Shown here piece after piece: positions 25,887-34,439 of a stretch of 64,000 bases of DNA. Under the pieces are notes generated by a model. It saw nothing but the letters and a program-made list of their open reading frames with translations. It had not been told where the DNA came from and did no database searches. A program made the position numbers and the translations under genes. Origin of the DNA: Alkalihalobacillus deserti (GTDB taxonomy: Bacteria; Bacillota; Bacilli; Bacillales; Bacillaceae_D); the NCBI RefSeq assembly GCF_020734105.1, contig NZ_JAJAFR010000011.1, positions 50,947 to 114,946 of the forward strand, read 5' to 3'. The number at the start of each line of letters is the position of its first letter. Position 1 is the first letter of the stretch.

Positions 25887-26693
25887 TTATCGTCCGGATA
25901 TTTCATATAATTTAGGGATAATCTTAAAAACACGTTCAATCGGAATCGCTAAACCATGACCTTCCTCTTGACTTCCTATCGAAGGAATCGTCCGAGCGTA
26001 AACGACTCCCACTACTTCACCACTCTCTGATAAAACCGGACTGCCACTATGCCCAGGGAAAATCGCATTTGAGATCTTTAAAACTTGATATGGAGCTTCG
26101 TCATTGAGAATTTCTCCTTTATTGACAATTTGTGTTTGTGATAATGGGTTTCCAATCACAAAGATCTTCTCATGTTCTACTGCATCCTCTACACGCAATG
26201 GTAAAAATGGTAAATCATTACCTTTAACTTTTAACAAAGCAACATCTAGTTCCTCATCAGATTGCAACACTTCTGCGTGATACATCTCTCCACTTGGGAA
26301 TATCACTGCTAATGGCTGGCGATTATCGATCACATGATGATTTGTTAAAATATACCCTTCTGGATGCACAGTAAATCCAGTTCCTTTCCCACCATCCCCT
26401 TGAATGGTCACAACCGCTTCTTTAAACTCCATGATATGCTCTTGCTGGCTTAATTCGTCGGATGTCCGAGCTAACTCTCTTGAATCTAAGGAGAAAAGAT
26501 TAAACCAGATGTTCGCTCCTTGTAGGACAAGAATGACTGCGATAGCAGCTCCGATTAATCGAATCATCATTTTTTTCGTTTTCTTTTTTTGTACCTCTTC
26601 TTCTGTTTCCTCCTCATCAAAAAGAAAGTCTTCTGGTTTCGGTACATATTCCTCTTGCTCTTCTTTTTTATCAAATTGATCTGAATCTTTCAT
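25887..26693 (-). CDS. Membrane-anchored trypsin-like serine protease
   Basis: A 268-residue protein: an acidic cytoplasmic N-terminus (1-40), one membrane helix (about 43-64), then an HtrA-type chymotrypsin-fold domain outside the cell. The catalytic triad is visible: His in LTNHHVID, Asp in EELDVALLKV, Ser in PGHSGSPVL. Unlike HtrA proteins there is no PDZ domain; the protein ends right after the protease domain. Likely role in surface protein quality control, which is inference. Confidence 0.82.
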   Translation of the reverse strand: MKDSDQFDKKEEQEEYVPKPEDFLFDEEETEEEVQKKKTKKMMIRLIGAAIAVILVLQGANIWFNLFSLDSRELARTSDELSQQEHIMEFKEAVVTIQGDGGKGTGFTVHPEGYILTNHHVIDNRQPLAVIFPSGEMYHAEVLQSDEELDVALLKVKGNDLPFLPLRVEDAVEHEKIFVIGNPLSQTQIVNKGEILNDEAPYQVLKISNAIFPGHSGSPVLSESGEVVGVVYARTIPSIGSQEEGHGLAIPIERVFKIIPKLYEISGR

Positions 26694-26725
26694 CCAATCC
26701 CCCTCTAACAGAGATCATTTTAATA

Positions 26726-26808
26726 GAAGCAATGAGCGAAGCCGTTGCTTGTTTTAAGTCATACATCAAGTGGGTTTCTTGTCGTTCGACCACAGCGTAT
26801 CAAGCCAT
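26726..26808 (+). repeat. Dispersed structured repeat, partial copy D
   Basis: GAAGCAATGAGCGAAGCCG, GTTTTAAGTC, AGTGGGTTTCT and AAGCCATT line up with the core of copies A and B in the same order. The flanking long hairpins are lost and the apical stem is eroded. It lies between the protease start and yojF. Confidence 0.6.
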
Positions 26809-26990
26809 TCATCTTCTTTAAACATCTTTTCACACTGCTTGAATTGTGGTTGCAATATTATCAATTTCTTTTTTTGAACAAAACCGAAACTAAAACATAT
26901 ACTTATCAGTTTAACAAAAAAGAAAACATATGAATACTAGGGCATTGAAAATGACTTCTCGAAAAGCAGCAATAGCTCCGCAATGAGTTT
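26809..26990. other. AT-rich intergenic stretch
   Basis: No gene or signal recognised. Confidence 0.4.
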
Positions 26991-26991
26991 C

Positions 26992-27060
26992 AAGCCTACT
27001 GAAAAAGGCCGATGTCTATCTTTTCAGTGACCTTAGCAATCAACCTTTTTCTGTAGGCTT
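26992..27060 (+). terminator. Nested alternative hairpins upstream of yojF
   Basis: Outer arms AAGCCTACTGAAAAAGG (26992-27008) and its complement (27044-27060) pair over 17 bp with one mismatch. An inner alternative, ACTGAAAA (26998-27005) with TTTTCAGT (27021-27028), would exclude the outer stem. It may be a terminator or an attenuator-like element; no strong T run follows. Confidence 0.45.
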
Positions 27061-27104
27061 ATGAACACATATGAGATTTTATTTTTGCTCCTTGTATTAA
27101 ATAA

Positions 27105-27133
27105 TTGGTTGTTGGCTTTTTTTGCTTTATACT
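27105..27133 (+). promoter_or_regulatory. Promoter of yojF-bshB2
   Basis: TTGGTT (27105-27110), 17-nt spacer, TATACT (27128-27133), 39 nt before the yojF start codon. Confidence 0.5.
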
Positions 27134-27172
27134 AAATATACAATCGACTGAAGGTAATAGGAGGAGTAGGTT

Positions 27173-27520
27173 ATGGAGAAGATTACAATTGATGGTGTTC
27201 AAGAATTAATTGATACGTTCGCCAAGCAAGAGATCTACCTGCATTTAGAAACAACTAACGGATCTTATGCGTCACATTTTGACGAATCCTTTTACTCGGC
27301 AAGTGCTTATATTCGCAATGCGAAAGTAGCGTATGAACACGGAAAAATCATAGGACAAGGCCCTTATCGCATTGGACTTAAATTAGAGATCGGTTGGATT
27401 TATGCAGAAGGCCTAACCCATTTTGAATTGGATGAGAAAGGTCGGCTACTACTTGCAGGCCACGGTAATGATGGAAAATTAGGTGTTGCACTGGAAATCA
27501 GTAAAACCCCTTTTGAATAG
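27173..27520 (+). CDS. yojF: YojF family protein
   Basis: A 115-residue soluble protein of the YojF (DUF1806) family, recognisable from its ending (KLEIGWIYAEGLTHFELDE, then LAGHGNDGKLGVALEIS) and from its constant partnership with the bacillithiol deacetylase BshB2, whose gene starts 14 bp downstream here. Biochemical role unknown; co-transcription suggests a link to bacillithiol metabolism. RBS AGGAGGAG. Confidence 0.85.
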   Translation: MEKITIDGVQELIDTFAKQEIYLHLETTNGSYASHFDESFYSASAYIRNAKVAYEHGKIIGQGPYRIGLKLEIGWIYAEGLTHFELDEKGRLLLAGHGNDGKLGVALEISKTPFE

Positions 27521-27534
27521 AGAGGAGAATTACA

Positions 27535-28200
27535 ATGAAAAAAGAACGTCACATTCTTGTTGTATTCCCGCACCCTGATGATGAAGCATTTGGAGTCTCT
27601 GGAACGATCTCCATGTACGTTGCTAATGGGACGCCTGTTACATATGCTTGCTTAACACTTGGAGAAATGGGAAGAAACTTAGGAAACCCGCCGTTTGCAA
27701 CACGGGAATCCTTACCAACTATCCGCAAAAAAGAGTTACTGAACTCCGTAGAAGCAATGGGGATTCAAGATTTAAGGATGCTTGGACTCCGTGATAAAAC
27801 AATTGAGTTTGAAGATGACGAAAAAATGACTCAGCTCATTGAAGCGTTAATTGCTGAATTGAACCCTTCGTTAGTTATCAGCTTTTATCCAGGCTACTCT
27901 GTTCACCCAGATCATGAAGCGACAGCACGTGCAGTAGTTCGTGCAATTGCTCGTATGGATGAAGATACTCGCCCTACACTTCATTGTGTCGCTTTTTCCA
28001 ATAATCACGAACAAGAAATTGGTCCAGCAGATATTGTGATCAATGTTGAGGCTTTTGCTGAGCAGAAAAAAGCTGCCATTCGAGCTCACCTTTCGCAAAC
28101 AACGTGGATGCTTAAGGAAATGGAACCAAAATGGAACATGGGCGATACAGAAGCACTAGAATGGTTGAATACTGAACGGTTTTGGACCTATTCTTTTTAG
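27535..28200 (+). CDS. bshB2: Bacillithiol biosynthesis deacetylase
   Basis: A 221-residue PIG-L/LmbE-type zinc deacetylase. The metal site starts at FPHPDDEAFG (H-P-D-D) and continues with SVHPDHEATA; LGEMGRNLG lies between. BshB enzymes deacetylate GlcNAc-malate to GlcN-malate on the way to bacillithiol, and BshB2 also acts on S-conjugates. ATG 27535 has GAGGAG upstream. It forms a two-gene operon with yojF, followed by a strong terminator. Confidence 0.9.
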   Translation: MKKERHILVVFPHPDDEAFGVSGTISMYVANGTPVTYACLTLGEMGRNLGNPPFATRESLPTIRKKELLNSVEAMGIQDLRMLGLRDKTIEFEDDEKMTQLIEALIAELNPSLVISFYPGYSVHPDHEATARAVVRAIARMDEDTRPTLHCVAFSNNHEQEIGPADIVINVEAFAEQKKAAIRAHLSQTTWMLKEMEPKWNMGDTEALEWLNTERFWTYSF

Positions 28201-28211
28201 TTGGTCTTTTT

Positions 28212-28239
28212 AAGCTGTCTCGAGTGAGACAGCTTTTTT
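28212..28239 (+). terminator. Terminator of yojF-bshB2
   Basis: A perfect 10-bp stem AAGCTGTCTC/GAGACAGCTT, 4-nt loop, and a run of T immediately after. Confidence 0.85.
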
Positions 28240-28322
28240 AAATTTCAACATTGGACTTGCACGTTTCTCCTACCCCCTTTATAATATATAACTTGTGAAT
28301 AGTAATTGAGGGGAGTGATTCT

Positions 28323-28844
28323 GTGCTATTAACAAAGCTTGGGGCTGAGGAGGAAAAAAAAGACCCCGAAGAGCTAGAGCAGAATTTAGTAGATCTTGAA
28401 TTCCAAGTGTTTCGAATGCAAGAGAATGTAAAAGAGATTGCAAAGAAATGGCAAATCATTGGGATTGAACAAACAAAAGAAGAAAAATGGGTGATTGTGT
28501 CTATAGTAGATGATGGGCATGCTTGTAAAGTCATGCTAAATGATTGTGAATCAGCCTACCGAGGAGTCTGGGACTTCTCCATTCAAGCCAAATACGAAAA
28601 TAACTCGACGATTCATATCGGTGACATCAAAGGCGAAGAAAACAAAGGCTACGGCTCAATCTGCATGGATTACTTAAAAGAACATGCCAAAGATCAAAAC
28701 GTCCAATACATCAAAGGCGACCTCGCCAAACGTGATTGGGACCATCTTGACAGACTCATCCATTTTTATGAGAAGCATGATTTTGATGTTGAGGTTGATT
28801 ATGAAAACCGTTGTGGCTCAATCGTTTGCGAGCCTTATTGCTGA
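28323..28844 (+). CDS. GNAT-like acetyltransferase
   Basis: A 173-residue protein. The first 55 residues are a charged, helical, possibly coiled-coil region (EEEKKDPEELEQNLVDLEFQ). The C-terminal part resembles a GNAT fold: the acetyl-CoA-loop-like segment KGEENKGYGSICMDYLKEH near residues 103-121 and the IHFYEKHDFDVE block near the end. Substrate unknown. GTG start after GAGGGGAG. A truncated integrase abuts its 3' side. Confidence 0.65.
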   Translation: MLLTKLGAEEEKKDPEELEQNLVDLEFQVFRMQENVKEIAKKWQIIGIEQTKEEKWVIVSIVDDGHACKVMLNDCESAYRGVWDFSIQAKYENNSTIHIGDIKGEENKGYGSICMDYLKEHAKDQNVQYIKGDLAKRDWDHLDRLIHFYEKHDFDVEVDYENRCGSIVCEPYC

Positions 28845-28910
28845 TAGCGGAGTTTACATTAATTCCCTGTGATCATGTGCGGTCATAATTTTGGTCATAA
28901 TATAAACAGA

Positions 28911-29126
28911 TTAAAAGTTGTTATCTAAGAGCTTTGCTGCTTCTTGTTGCATTGTTAGAGTTGCATGACCGTATATCCCTAAAGTTGTTTTATTATCTTT
29001 ATGCCTTAATCGTTCTTGAACAACTTTAGGGTTTATACCTTTACTCAACAAATAAGTTGCATGGGTGTGCCTGAGATCGTGATAGCGTATCTTGGGCAAA
29101 CTTAATGCTTTGATTATATTATCAAA
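28911..29126 (-). pseudogene. Tyrosine integrase, C-terminal fragment
   Basis: About 71 codons match the catalytic end of phage/ICE-type integrases: YHDLRHTHATYLLSKGIN with the active-site Arg, QERLRHKD with the conserved His region, and IYGHATLTMQQEAAKLL with the catalytic Tyr. The remaining ~300 N-terminal codons are missing, and the sequence passes directly into another mobile-element remnant. It is similar in sequence to the integrase at 62.7 kb. Confidence 0.8.
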
Positions 29127-29131
29127 ACTAC

Positions 29132-29517
29132 TACACAGGTAATTGAAAACGCAAGGCGATAGACTGGAGACACCCAATAGCATAGATAACCCAATTGACA
29201 AACCACTTACTCCATCAATAGATCGTCACATCATCTACAGCAACATCGTTGTGAAGGTGATTCTCCACGACCCTTTCCATACTTTCTACAATCATATCGC
29301 CTGTAGGGAATTAACAAATCGAGAAGCTCATGGTGAATTTTTGTGCACTCTTTACATTGAAGACGCCGTATGACTAACCTCTCTTTTTCCCCTGAACACC
29401 TATACCAGACACGCTTGCGACTGCCAATCACCTTTACGGCACCTCCACAGCAAGGGCAGGCATTAACATCAACTTTCGGAATATTCAGATTAGATAAAAC
29501 AGTACCTGTTAAGGCTC
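29132..29517 (-). pseudogene. DUF6431-type transposon-associated protein, disrupted
   Basis: The frame reads ACPCCGGAVKVIGSRKRVWY then RCSGEKERLVIRRLQC, KECTKIHHEL and LIPYRRYD, a zinc-ribbon protein of the type often carried with insertion sequences in Firmicutes. A 1-nt deletion after RYD shifts the frame; the continuation (VESMERVVENHLHNDVAVDD) then meets a TGA before WSKWFVNW. No start codon is seen, so it is a relic. Confidence 0.65.
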
Positions 29518-29620
29518 AATAACCCCAAAAGGAATCAACCCTTCTCAGCATTGAGAACCCATTTCATAAAAAAGAGAGTAACTGGATAAAATGTTCTAAA
29601 CCCTGTCACTCTTATTGGCA

Positions 29621-31068
29621 TTATCGAATTTGAAACGATGTTGTTGAAGAAATACTTTCGTAATTACTGATTGTTGTATCCGCTTTTGTTTGGTATGTTC
29701 CTTTTTTTGTATTTCTTTTAGTCGACATCACAAATGTAACACTACCATTTAGATTGGTTGTACCTCTTATAGTCGTTATTCTCCCTATTGGAGGTGTGAT
29801 TGTAACTGTGACATCTGCATTAGAAAGTACCCTTCCATTTTCATCTGAAACTTTTACTGTTATCTTTACATTCTCTCCAGCAAGGTAAGAAGTTTTATCC
29901 GTTGACAGATGAGTACTTGTTTTTAATACTTGTTCTTTAATTGGCTCTTCTGCTATTGATTCTGTATAAGTGATTTACTTGGCTTGCTTTGGTGCTTGAA
30001 TTAAACCATACCCAAACCAGTTATCTTTACCTTCCTGACCTAAATCAACTACATTTTTTTATAATTTCCAACGTAATTCTACGTGACTGCCGTTTGGAAA
30101 GGATTGCTTTAATAATGCTAGATTTCCTGCTATATATGGAGCAGCCATAGAAGTACCGCTCATACGAGAGTATTTATTTCCTAGAACCGTGCTTAATACA
30201 CTCACCCCCAGTGCTGCTACTTCAATTGTATTTCCTGTTGCTGAAAACGAGGCTCTGTTATCTTTAGAGTCAGTAGCAGCTACACCAATTGTTGAATCAT
30301 AACGAGCCGGATAGTTAACAGTATCTCCTGATCCATCTGATGACCGTTATTACCCACTGCAGCAACAACTAAAACCCCTTGGCTATATGCTTTATCTACG
30401 ACTTGTTTTAATGTAGATGAATGGGATATAGTACCAAGGCTTAAGTTGACAATATCCATCTTATTAGTGATTGACCAATCAATTCCCGCAATAACATCAT
30501 TTTGATCTAGTACTTTAACTGCATAAATACTAGATTCATAAGCAATCCCGACTGTTCCATAATTATTATTTCTTGCTCCAATGATGCCTGCTACATGTGT
30601 ACCATGACCATTATCATCAAAGAAAGAAGAAGTATATGATGGAAAGGAAATTCCACCAGTAATAATTAAATCCTCATGCTTAGCAACACCTGTATCAACA
30701 ACAGCTACTTTTACACCTTTACCTGTATATCCACTTTCCCAAGCTTTTGGAGCCTCTGTTCGAGTCATTCCCTAATCTTGTGTTTGATTTTTAACTTTCA
30801 CTACTTTGTCCTGTTCCACGATTAAAACATTTGGATTTTTCTGCAATCCTTTAATTACAGCAGTAGGTATATTAATGGCTAAGGCAGGCACATTAGTATA
30901 TTCTCTATTAATCTTACCTTTAACTTGTGATATCACATTTTTGTCTACTTTTCCTTTAAATAAAACAATGACTCTTTCATTCGCAATGGATTGTGCAGAT
31001 ACTCCTAAAACAGGTATAAATGTATATACTAATGCGAACACTAAAGACAATAAAAAGCCCTTCTTCAC
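29621..31068 (-). pseudogene. Secreted subtilisin-like protease, multiply disrupted
   Basis: GTG 31068 (AGGGGGAA site) starts a Sec signal peptide (MKKGFLLSLVFALVYTFIPV ending at VSA), an inhibitor-I9 propeptide and an S8 domain: Asp in VAVVDTGVA, His in GHGTHVAGI, Ser in SGTSMAAPYIAG. A C-terminal Ig-like region (TDKTSYLAGENVKITVKV) follows. Lesions: TAG where QDWG is expected, a 1-nt frameshift after AAVGNNG, TAA within the WKL(*)KNVVDLG block, and TAA after APKQAK. Pro, catalytic and C-terminal parts can no longer be joined. Confidence 0.88.
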
Positions 31069-31114
31069 AGAATTTCCCCCTAAAATAATTGATGTAAAAT
31101 TCTAAAAAAACCTC

Positions 31115-31139
31115 AAAAAAAGCCATTCCTAAGAATAGC
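31115..31139 (-). terminator. Terminator downstream of c-di-GMP aptamer
   Basis: On the minus strand GCTATTC/GAATGGC (31139-31122, 4-nt loop, one G-U pair) is followed by seven T, between the aptamer and the subtilase start. It is the likely expression platform. Confidence 0.7.
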
Positions 31140-31160
31140 AAGGGAATATCCTTTTCTACT

Positions 31161-31241
31161 CGGTAGCTGGCTGGCATATCAAATAAATGATGAAGCCCCT
31201 CAAGCTTTGCGTCCCAAGGTTTCCCTTGGTTTGCCATTTTC
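31161..31241 (-). promoter_or_regulatory. Cyclic-di-GMP-I (GEMM) riboswitch
   Basis: The minus strand reads ATGGCAAACC, a GNRA-type hairpin CCAAGGGAAACCTTGG, then GACGCAAAGC, GGGGCTTCATCA...TGATATGCC, and AGCCAGCTACCG. These are the conserved blocks of the GEMM-I aptamer: GGCAAACC, the tetraloop and its receptor side, and the G/C ligand-contact segments. It sits 93 nt upstream of the subtilase start. P1 is short here. Confidence 0.78.
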
Positions 31242-31698
31242 GGTTGGATTAAATATATCAGGTAATCTCACTTTTGAAAATGAGCAAAAACTCTCACGAA
31301 GACTCCAAATTTCACCAGTTCAATAAGTTAATTGTTTTTAAGTGGTACTTTTTTAAGTTCTTATTCCAATGTTTCTTAGCTCAAGAAGCCAAAAGAGCTA
31401 CCATAATGTGTGTATTTGTAAACCAATGCAGGAAATAGCAGTATATATAAATAAGTCATATACGGGAATTGAATAATAAACCGCCTATTATGGCTCTCGT
31501 TAAATGCTAAGTTATCATAAGCTACCCTTTAGTAGAAAGAAAAAAGAGAACCTTATTAACATTGTTGTAATTGTCTGTTAATATAACAAAAGTAATCCTC
31601 TACTAAAGAACCCAATAAATCTACTATTTTTAGATATATAGCAATTTTTTTAGTATCTATTTCTTAAATAAAAGCACCCGAAGAAAGGACGTTTCACT
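31242..31698. other. Divergent intergenic region
   Basis: Holds the leader of the subtilase pseudogene and the promoter of the kinase gene at 31699; neither promoter could be placed with confidence. AT-rich, no ORF. Confidence 0.4.
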
Positions 31699-32943
31699 TT
31701 GATAGAACTTTTACTAATCAATTTTCTTTTTTTACTTTTTCCGGTATTAATTTATTTCATCTATTTTGAAAACAATTTACATATTTATAGTAAAAAAGTT
31801 GTTATTTTACTTTCATCGATTACTATGGTTCTGTGTATGACATTTCCTATTAGATTAGAACCTGGCTTTATTTTCGATTTACGGTACCTTCCTTTTATAA
31901 TAGCTTCACTCTTCGCGGGATACACCGTTGCTTTTCCGCTCTATATAGTTCTAAATCTATATCGCTTTATTATTGGCGGAGATGGCTTGTTGCCATCACT
32001 CCTTTTTTCAACATTTGTTTTTATTTTAGTACCTTTATGGAGCAAAAAATTTAATCAAGTTAGCTCTCAGAATCGAATTTTAATGGTAGGAATTATATCC
32101 TTTCTTACAATGGCACTTTACCTTTCAATCTTAAGTGCCTTTTTTCAAACATTAAATAAAGAATTTTGGTTTTTTGTTATCAATGTCCTAACGATTCATG
32201 TTGCCGGAATCATGATCATTATGATTTTAATAGAGAAAATCCTCTTTAATGTGAAATCCCGTGAAAAGATTATAGACTCAGATAGACTAAGTGTCATCGG
32301 TGAGTTATCTGCTAGTATTTCTCATGAAATACGAAATCCACTTACTGTAACTAATGGATTTCTTCAACTTTTAAATAAATCTAAAAATATAAGTCAGGAT
32401 GAAAAAAGATATGTAAACTTGTCATTACAAGAATTAAAACGGGCTGAAAGAATTGTTAGTGATTTTCTTTCTCTTGCCAAACCTCAAGCTAAAAATATGG
32501 TTTCTTCTACCTTAAAAGATGAATTTGAGTATGTAAATAATATTATGATTGCTTATGCAAACATCCACCACGTAGATCTACAATTTACATTTAAAAATAA
32601 TTTAATAACAAGGTACGATAAGAACCAAATCCAGCAGTGCTTAATTAATTTATATAAAAACGCTATTGAATCTATGAAAGAAAAAGGTGGCACACTTTCA
32701 ATTGATGTTTCGGGAGAAAAGAAAAAGATAATTATTAAGATTAAAGATACTGGAATTGGAATGTCAATAGAAGAGGTTTTAAGACTAGGTAGACCGTATT
32801 ATTCTACAAAAGAAGGAGGGACAGGTCTTGGTATGATCATGATTTATAGTACAATTAATAAACTTGGAGGAAAAATCAAGGTAGATAGCGAAAAAGAAAT
32901 TGGTACAACTTTTCTTATAAATATTCCTGTTAATAAAAGCTAA
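31699..32943 (+). CDS. Membrane sensor histidine kinase, KinB-like
   Basis: A 414-residue kinase. The first ~185 residues hold about six membrane helices of the 5TM-Lyt type, including FIFDLRYLPFIIASLFAGYT. A HisKA domain follows (SASISHEIRNPLTVTNGFLQ, phospho-His in SHEIRNP), then an HATPase domain with NLYKNAIES, DTGIGMS and GGTGLGM. The layout is that of KinB-type phosphorelay kinases of spore formers. TTG start after AGAAAGGA. No response regulator nearby. Confidence 0.85.
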   Translation: MIELLLINFLFLLFPVLIYFIYFENNLHIYSKKVVILLSSITMVLCMTFPIRLEPGFIFDLRYLPFIIASLFAGYTVAFPLYIVLNLYRFIIGGDGLLPSLLFSTFVFILVPLWSKKFNQVSSQNRILMVGIISFLTMALYLSILSAFFQTLNKEFWFFVINVLTIHVAGIMIIMILIEKILFNVKSREKIIDSDRLSVIGELSASISHEIRNPLTVTNGFLQLLNKSKNISQDEKRYVNLSLQELKRAERIVSDFLSLAKPQAKNMVSSTLKDEFEYVNNIMIAYANIHHVDLQFTFKNNLITRYDKNQIQQCLINLYKNAIESMKEKGGTLSIDVSGEKKKIIIKIKDTGIGMSIEEVLRLGRPYYSTKEGGTGLGMIMIYSTINKLGGKIKVDSEKEIGTTFLINIPVNKS

Positions 32944-33134
32944 AAATAGCGTTACTGTATTGTACCGTAGAATTTATAGCGTTATTCACTATGAACCGTT
33001 ACTTCTATAATAAGAGTAATGTTTGATGGAAATTTCAGGTTTTAATTTTCTTTTTCTTCCTTACCTCATTACATGTATCCATAGATAAGTATTTAAAGAC
33101 CTTAACTGGGAGCCTCTGTGCTTATTCTTATTCA
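32944..33134. other. Intergenic region
   Basis: No gene or clear terminator recognised after the kinase gene. Confidence 0.35.
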
Positions 33135-33372
33135 TTATACAAAAGGATTTCCACTCTGGCTTTTGCCCAACAAACTGAATAACATGAGACAAACCATTAT
33201 GTAATTCTCCTTCATGACGGACCACTTCTCCCATAAACAATAAATATAGCTCCTACCAGGAACCAAAGATAAACAGCAGGTCATATAGGAGGTGTCGTCT
33301 TTACCTTCTTCCTTCTGTTTTTCCTTTTTTAATGCCTCACTGGTTTGTTGTACAATTTTTCTCTTTGTCCAT
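33135..33372 (-). pseudogene. Decayed ORF behind a CsoR-like operator
   Basis: An ATG at 33372 with an excellent AAAGGAG site begins MDKEKNCTTNQ and meets TGA after 11 codons. The same frame continues, interrupted by TAA and TAG, as LLYDLLFIFGSW and then LYLLFMGEVVRHEGELHNGL, SHVIQFVGQKPEWKSF, which looks like one former reading frame. Family not recognised. The copper-type operator just upstream suggests a lost metal-responsive gene. Confidence 0.4.
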
Positions 33373-33418
33373 TGTTGGTCTCCTTTATTGGTTTTATCCA
33401 AACATCCTTTGGTACGAA

Positions 33419-33436
33419 TTATACCTAATGGGGTAT
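33419..33436 (-). promoter_or_regulatory. CsoR-like operator
   Basis: TTATACCTAATGGGGTAT, or ATACCCCATTAGGTAT on the minus strand, closely resembles the two operators in the csoR-copZ-copA region. It lies about 50 nt upstream of the decayed ORF. Confidence 0.5.
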
Positions 33437-33563
33437 ATTAGTCAAGCTACCGCTAACCCCTAATTCTATTCCCCGGCATTAACAATGTTTTTAAATCGAG
33501 TATATTTCATATTTAAAAACCCAACACAAGTGAAACGCTTGACACTTAATTGGGCTCTAAAAG

Positions 33564-33590
33564 AAAAAACACTCGGATCCGAGCGTTTTT
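33564..33590. terminator. Terminator after the 33692 lipoprotein gene
   Basis: AAAACACTCGG/CCGAGCGTTTT forms a stem with one internal mismatch and a 2-nt loop, flanked by A and T runs. Confidence 0.6.
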
Positions 33591-33691
33591 AAAACTAATT
33601 ATAGTCTGTTCTATTTCTTAATGTTTCCCTACCATAATTGAACGACTAAAACACTACGTTTGTTGATTTAACCCAACAGTCTTTTACAGTT

Positions 33692-34366
33692 TTAATAATC
33701 AACTGTCTTCAACATCGCCCACATACTTGGTCCAACTCCCTCGGCTGGCTCTTTAGAAGGAAGAAAAATGGTGAATTCAATTAATTGACCGTTAAACTCT
33801 TTAGCTACATGTGTGATGGATATTGGCTCTCCGTTCGACTCAACTATTTCATGTAAAGCAAATTCAACTCCAGTAAGTGGAACCTCTAATCCTTCTTCAA
33901 TCTCTCCATCAGCATGCTCCATGATGGAATTCTTAATTTTATTTGGATCGGCATCGGTGCCATGGACTATTACTCGAGTAAAGAAGCTGTCGTCAATTTC
34001 AGAGAAAATTACATCGCGTTGAGGTTCTTCACTAACCAGTTGATAATCATCTAGTACGTAGATTGAATAACCAAGACCACTTCTATGGAACTGTGCTTTT
34101 CTCATCTCGGTTTCACCTTCGACTTCTACTGGTATTTCTTTGATATCAGCAGGATCACTTCCGCTTGAAGGTGCAGGGTTTACTTCCACTTCAGACTCTT
34201 CTATTCCCCTACTTGAAGCTGCAGGGTCTATTTCCACCTCTGGCTCTTCTATTCCCCCACCAGAAACTGTACCAACTTCTTCCGTGTTCTCTGAAGCATT
34301 CGTGCCACAACCTGCTAGACCTGTAAAAATAAATGCCATACAACTAACTATCATAAATTTTTTCAT
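33692..34366 (-). CDS. Putative lipoprotein with acidic repeats
   Basis: A 224-residue exported protein. The signal peptide ends in the lipobox LAGC, so it should be anchored to the outer face of the membrane. Residues 35-75 contain two imperfect repeats (GGGIEEPEVEIDPAASS and RGIEESEVEVNPAPSS), an acidic Pro/Ser-rich spacer. The remainder (about 90-224) looks globular and is not recognised. ATG 34366 follows GGAGG; a longer frame is rejected. Confidence 0.7.
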   Translation of the reverse strand: MKKFMIVSCMAFIFTGLAGCGTNASENTEEVGTVSGGGIEEPEVEIDPAASSRGIEESEVEVNPAPSSGSDPADIKEIPVEVEGETEMRKAQFHRSGLGYSIYVLDDYQLVSEEPQRDVIFSEIDDSFFTRVIVHGTDADPNKIKNSIMEHADGEIEEGLEVPLTGVEFALHEIVESNGEPISITHVAKEFNGQLIEFTIFLPSKEPAEGVGPSMWAMLKTVDY

Positions 34367-34439
34367 GTTCAATTCCTCCATAAGTGATTATGTTCTTTTC
34401 ACTTATAGAACGAGCGATTCCTTAAAATGGTTTCATTTT

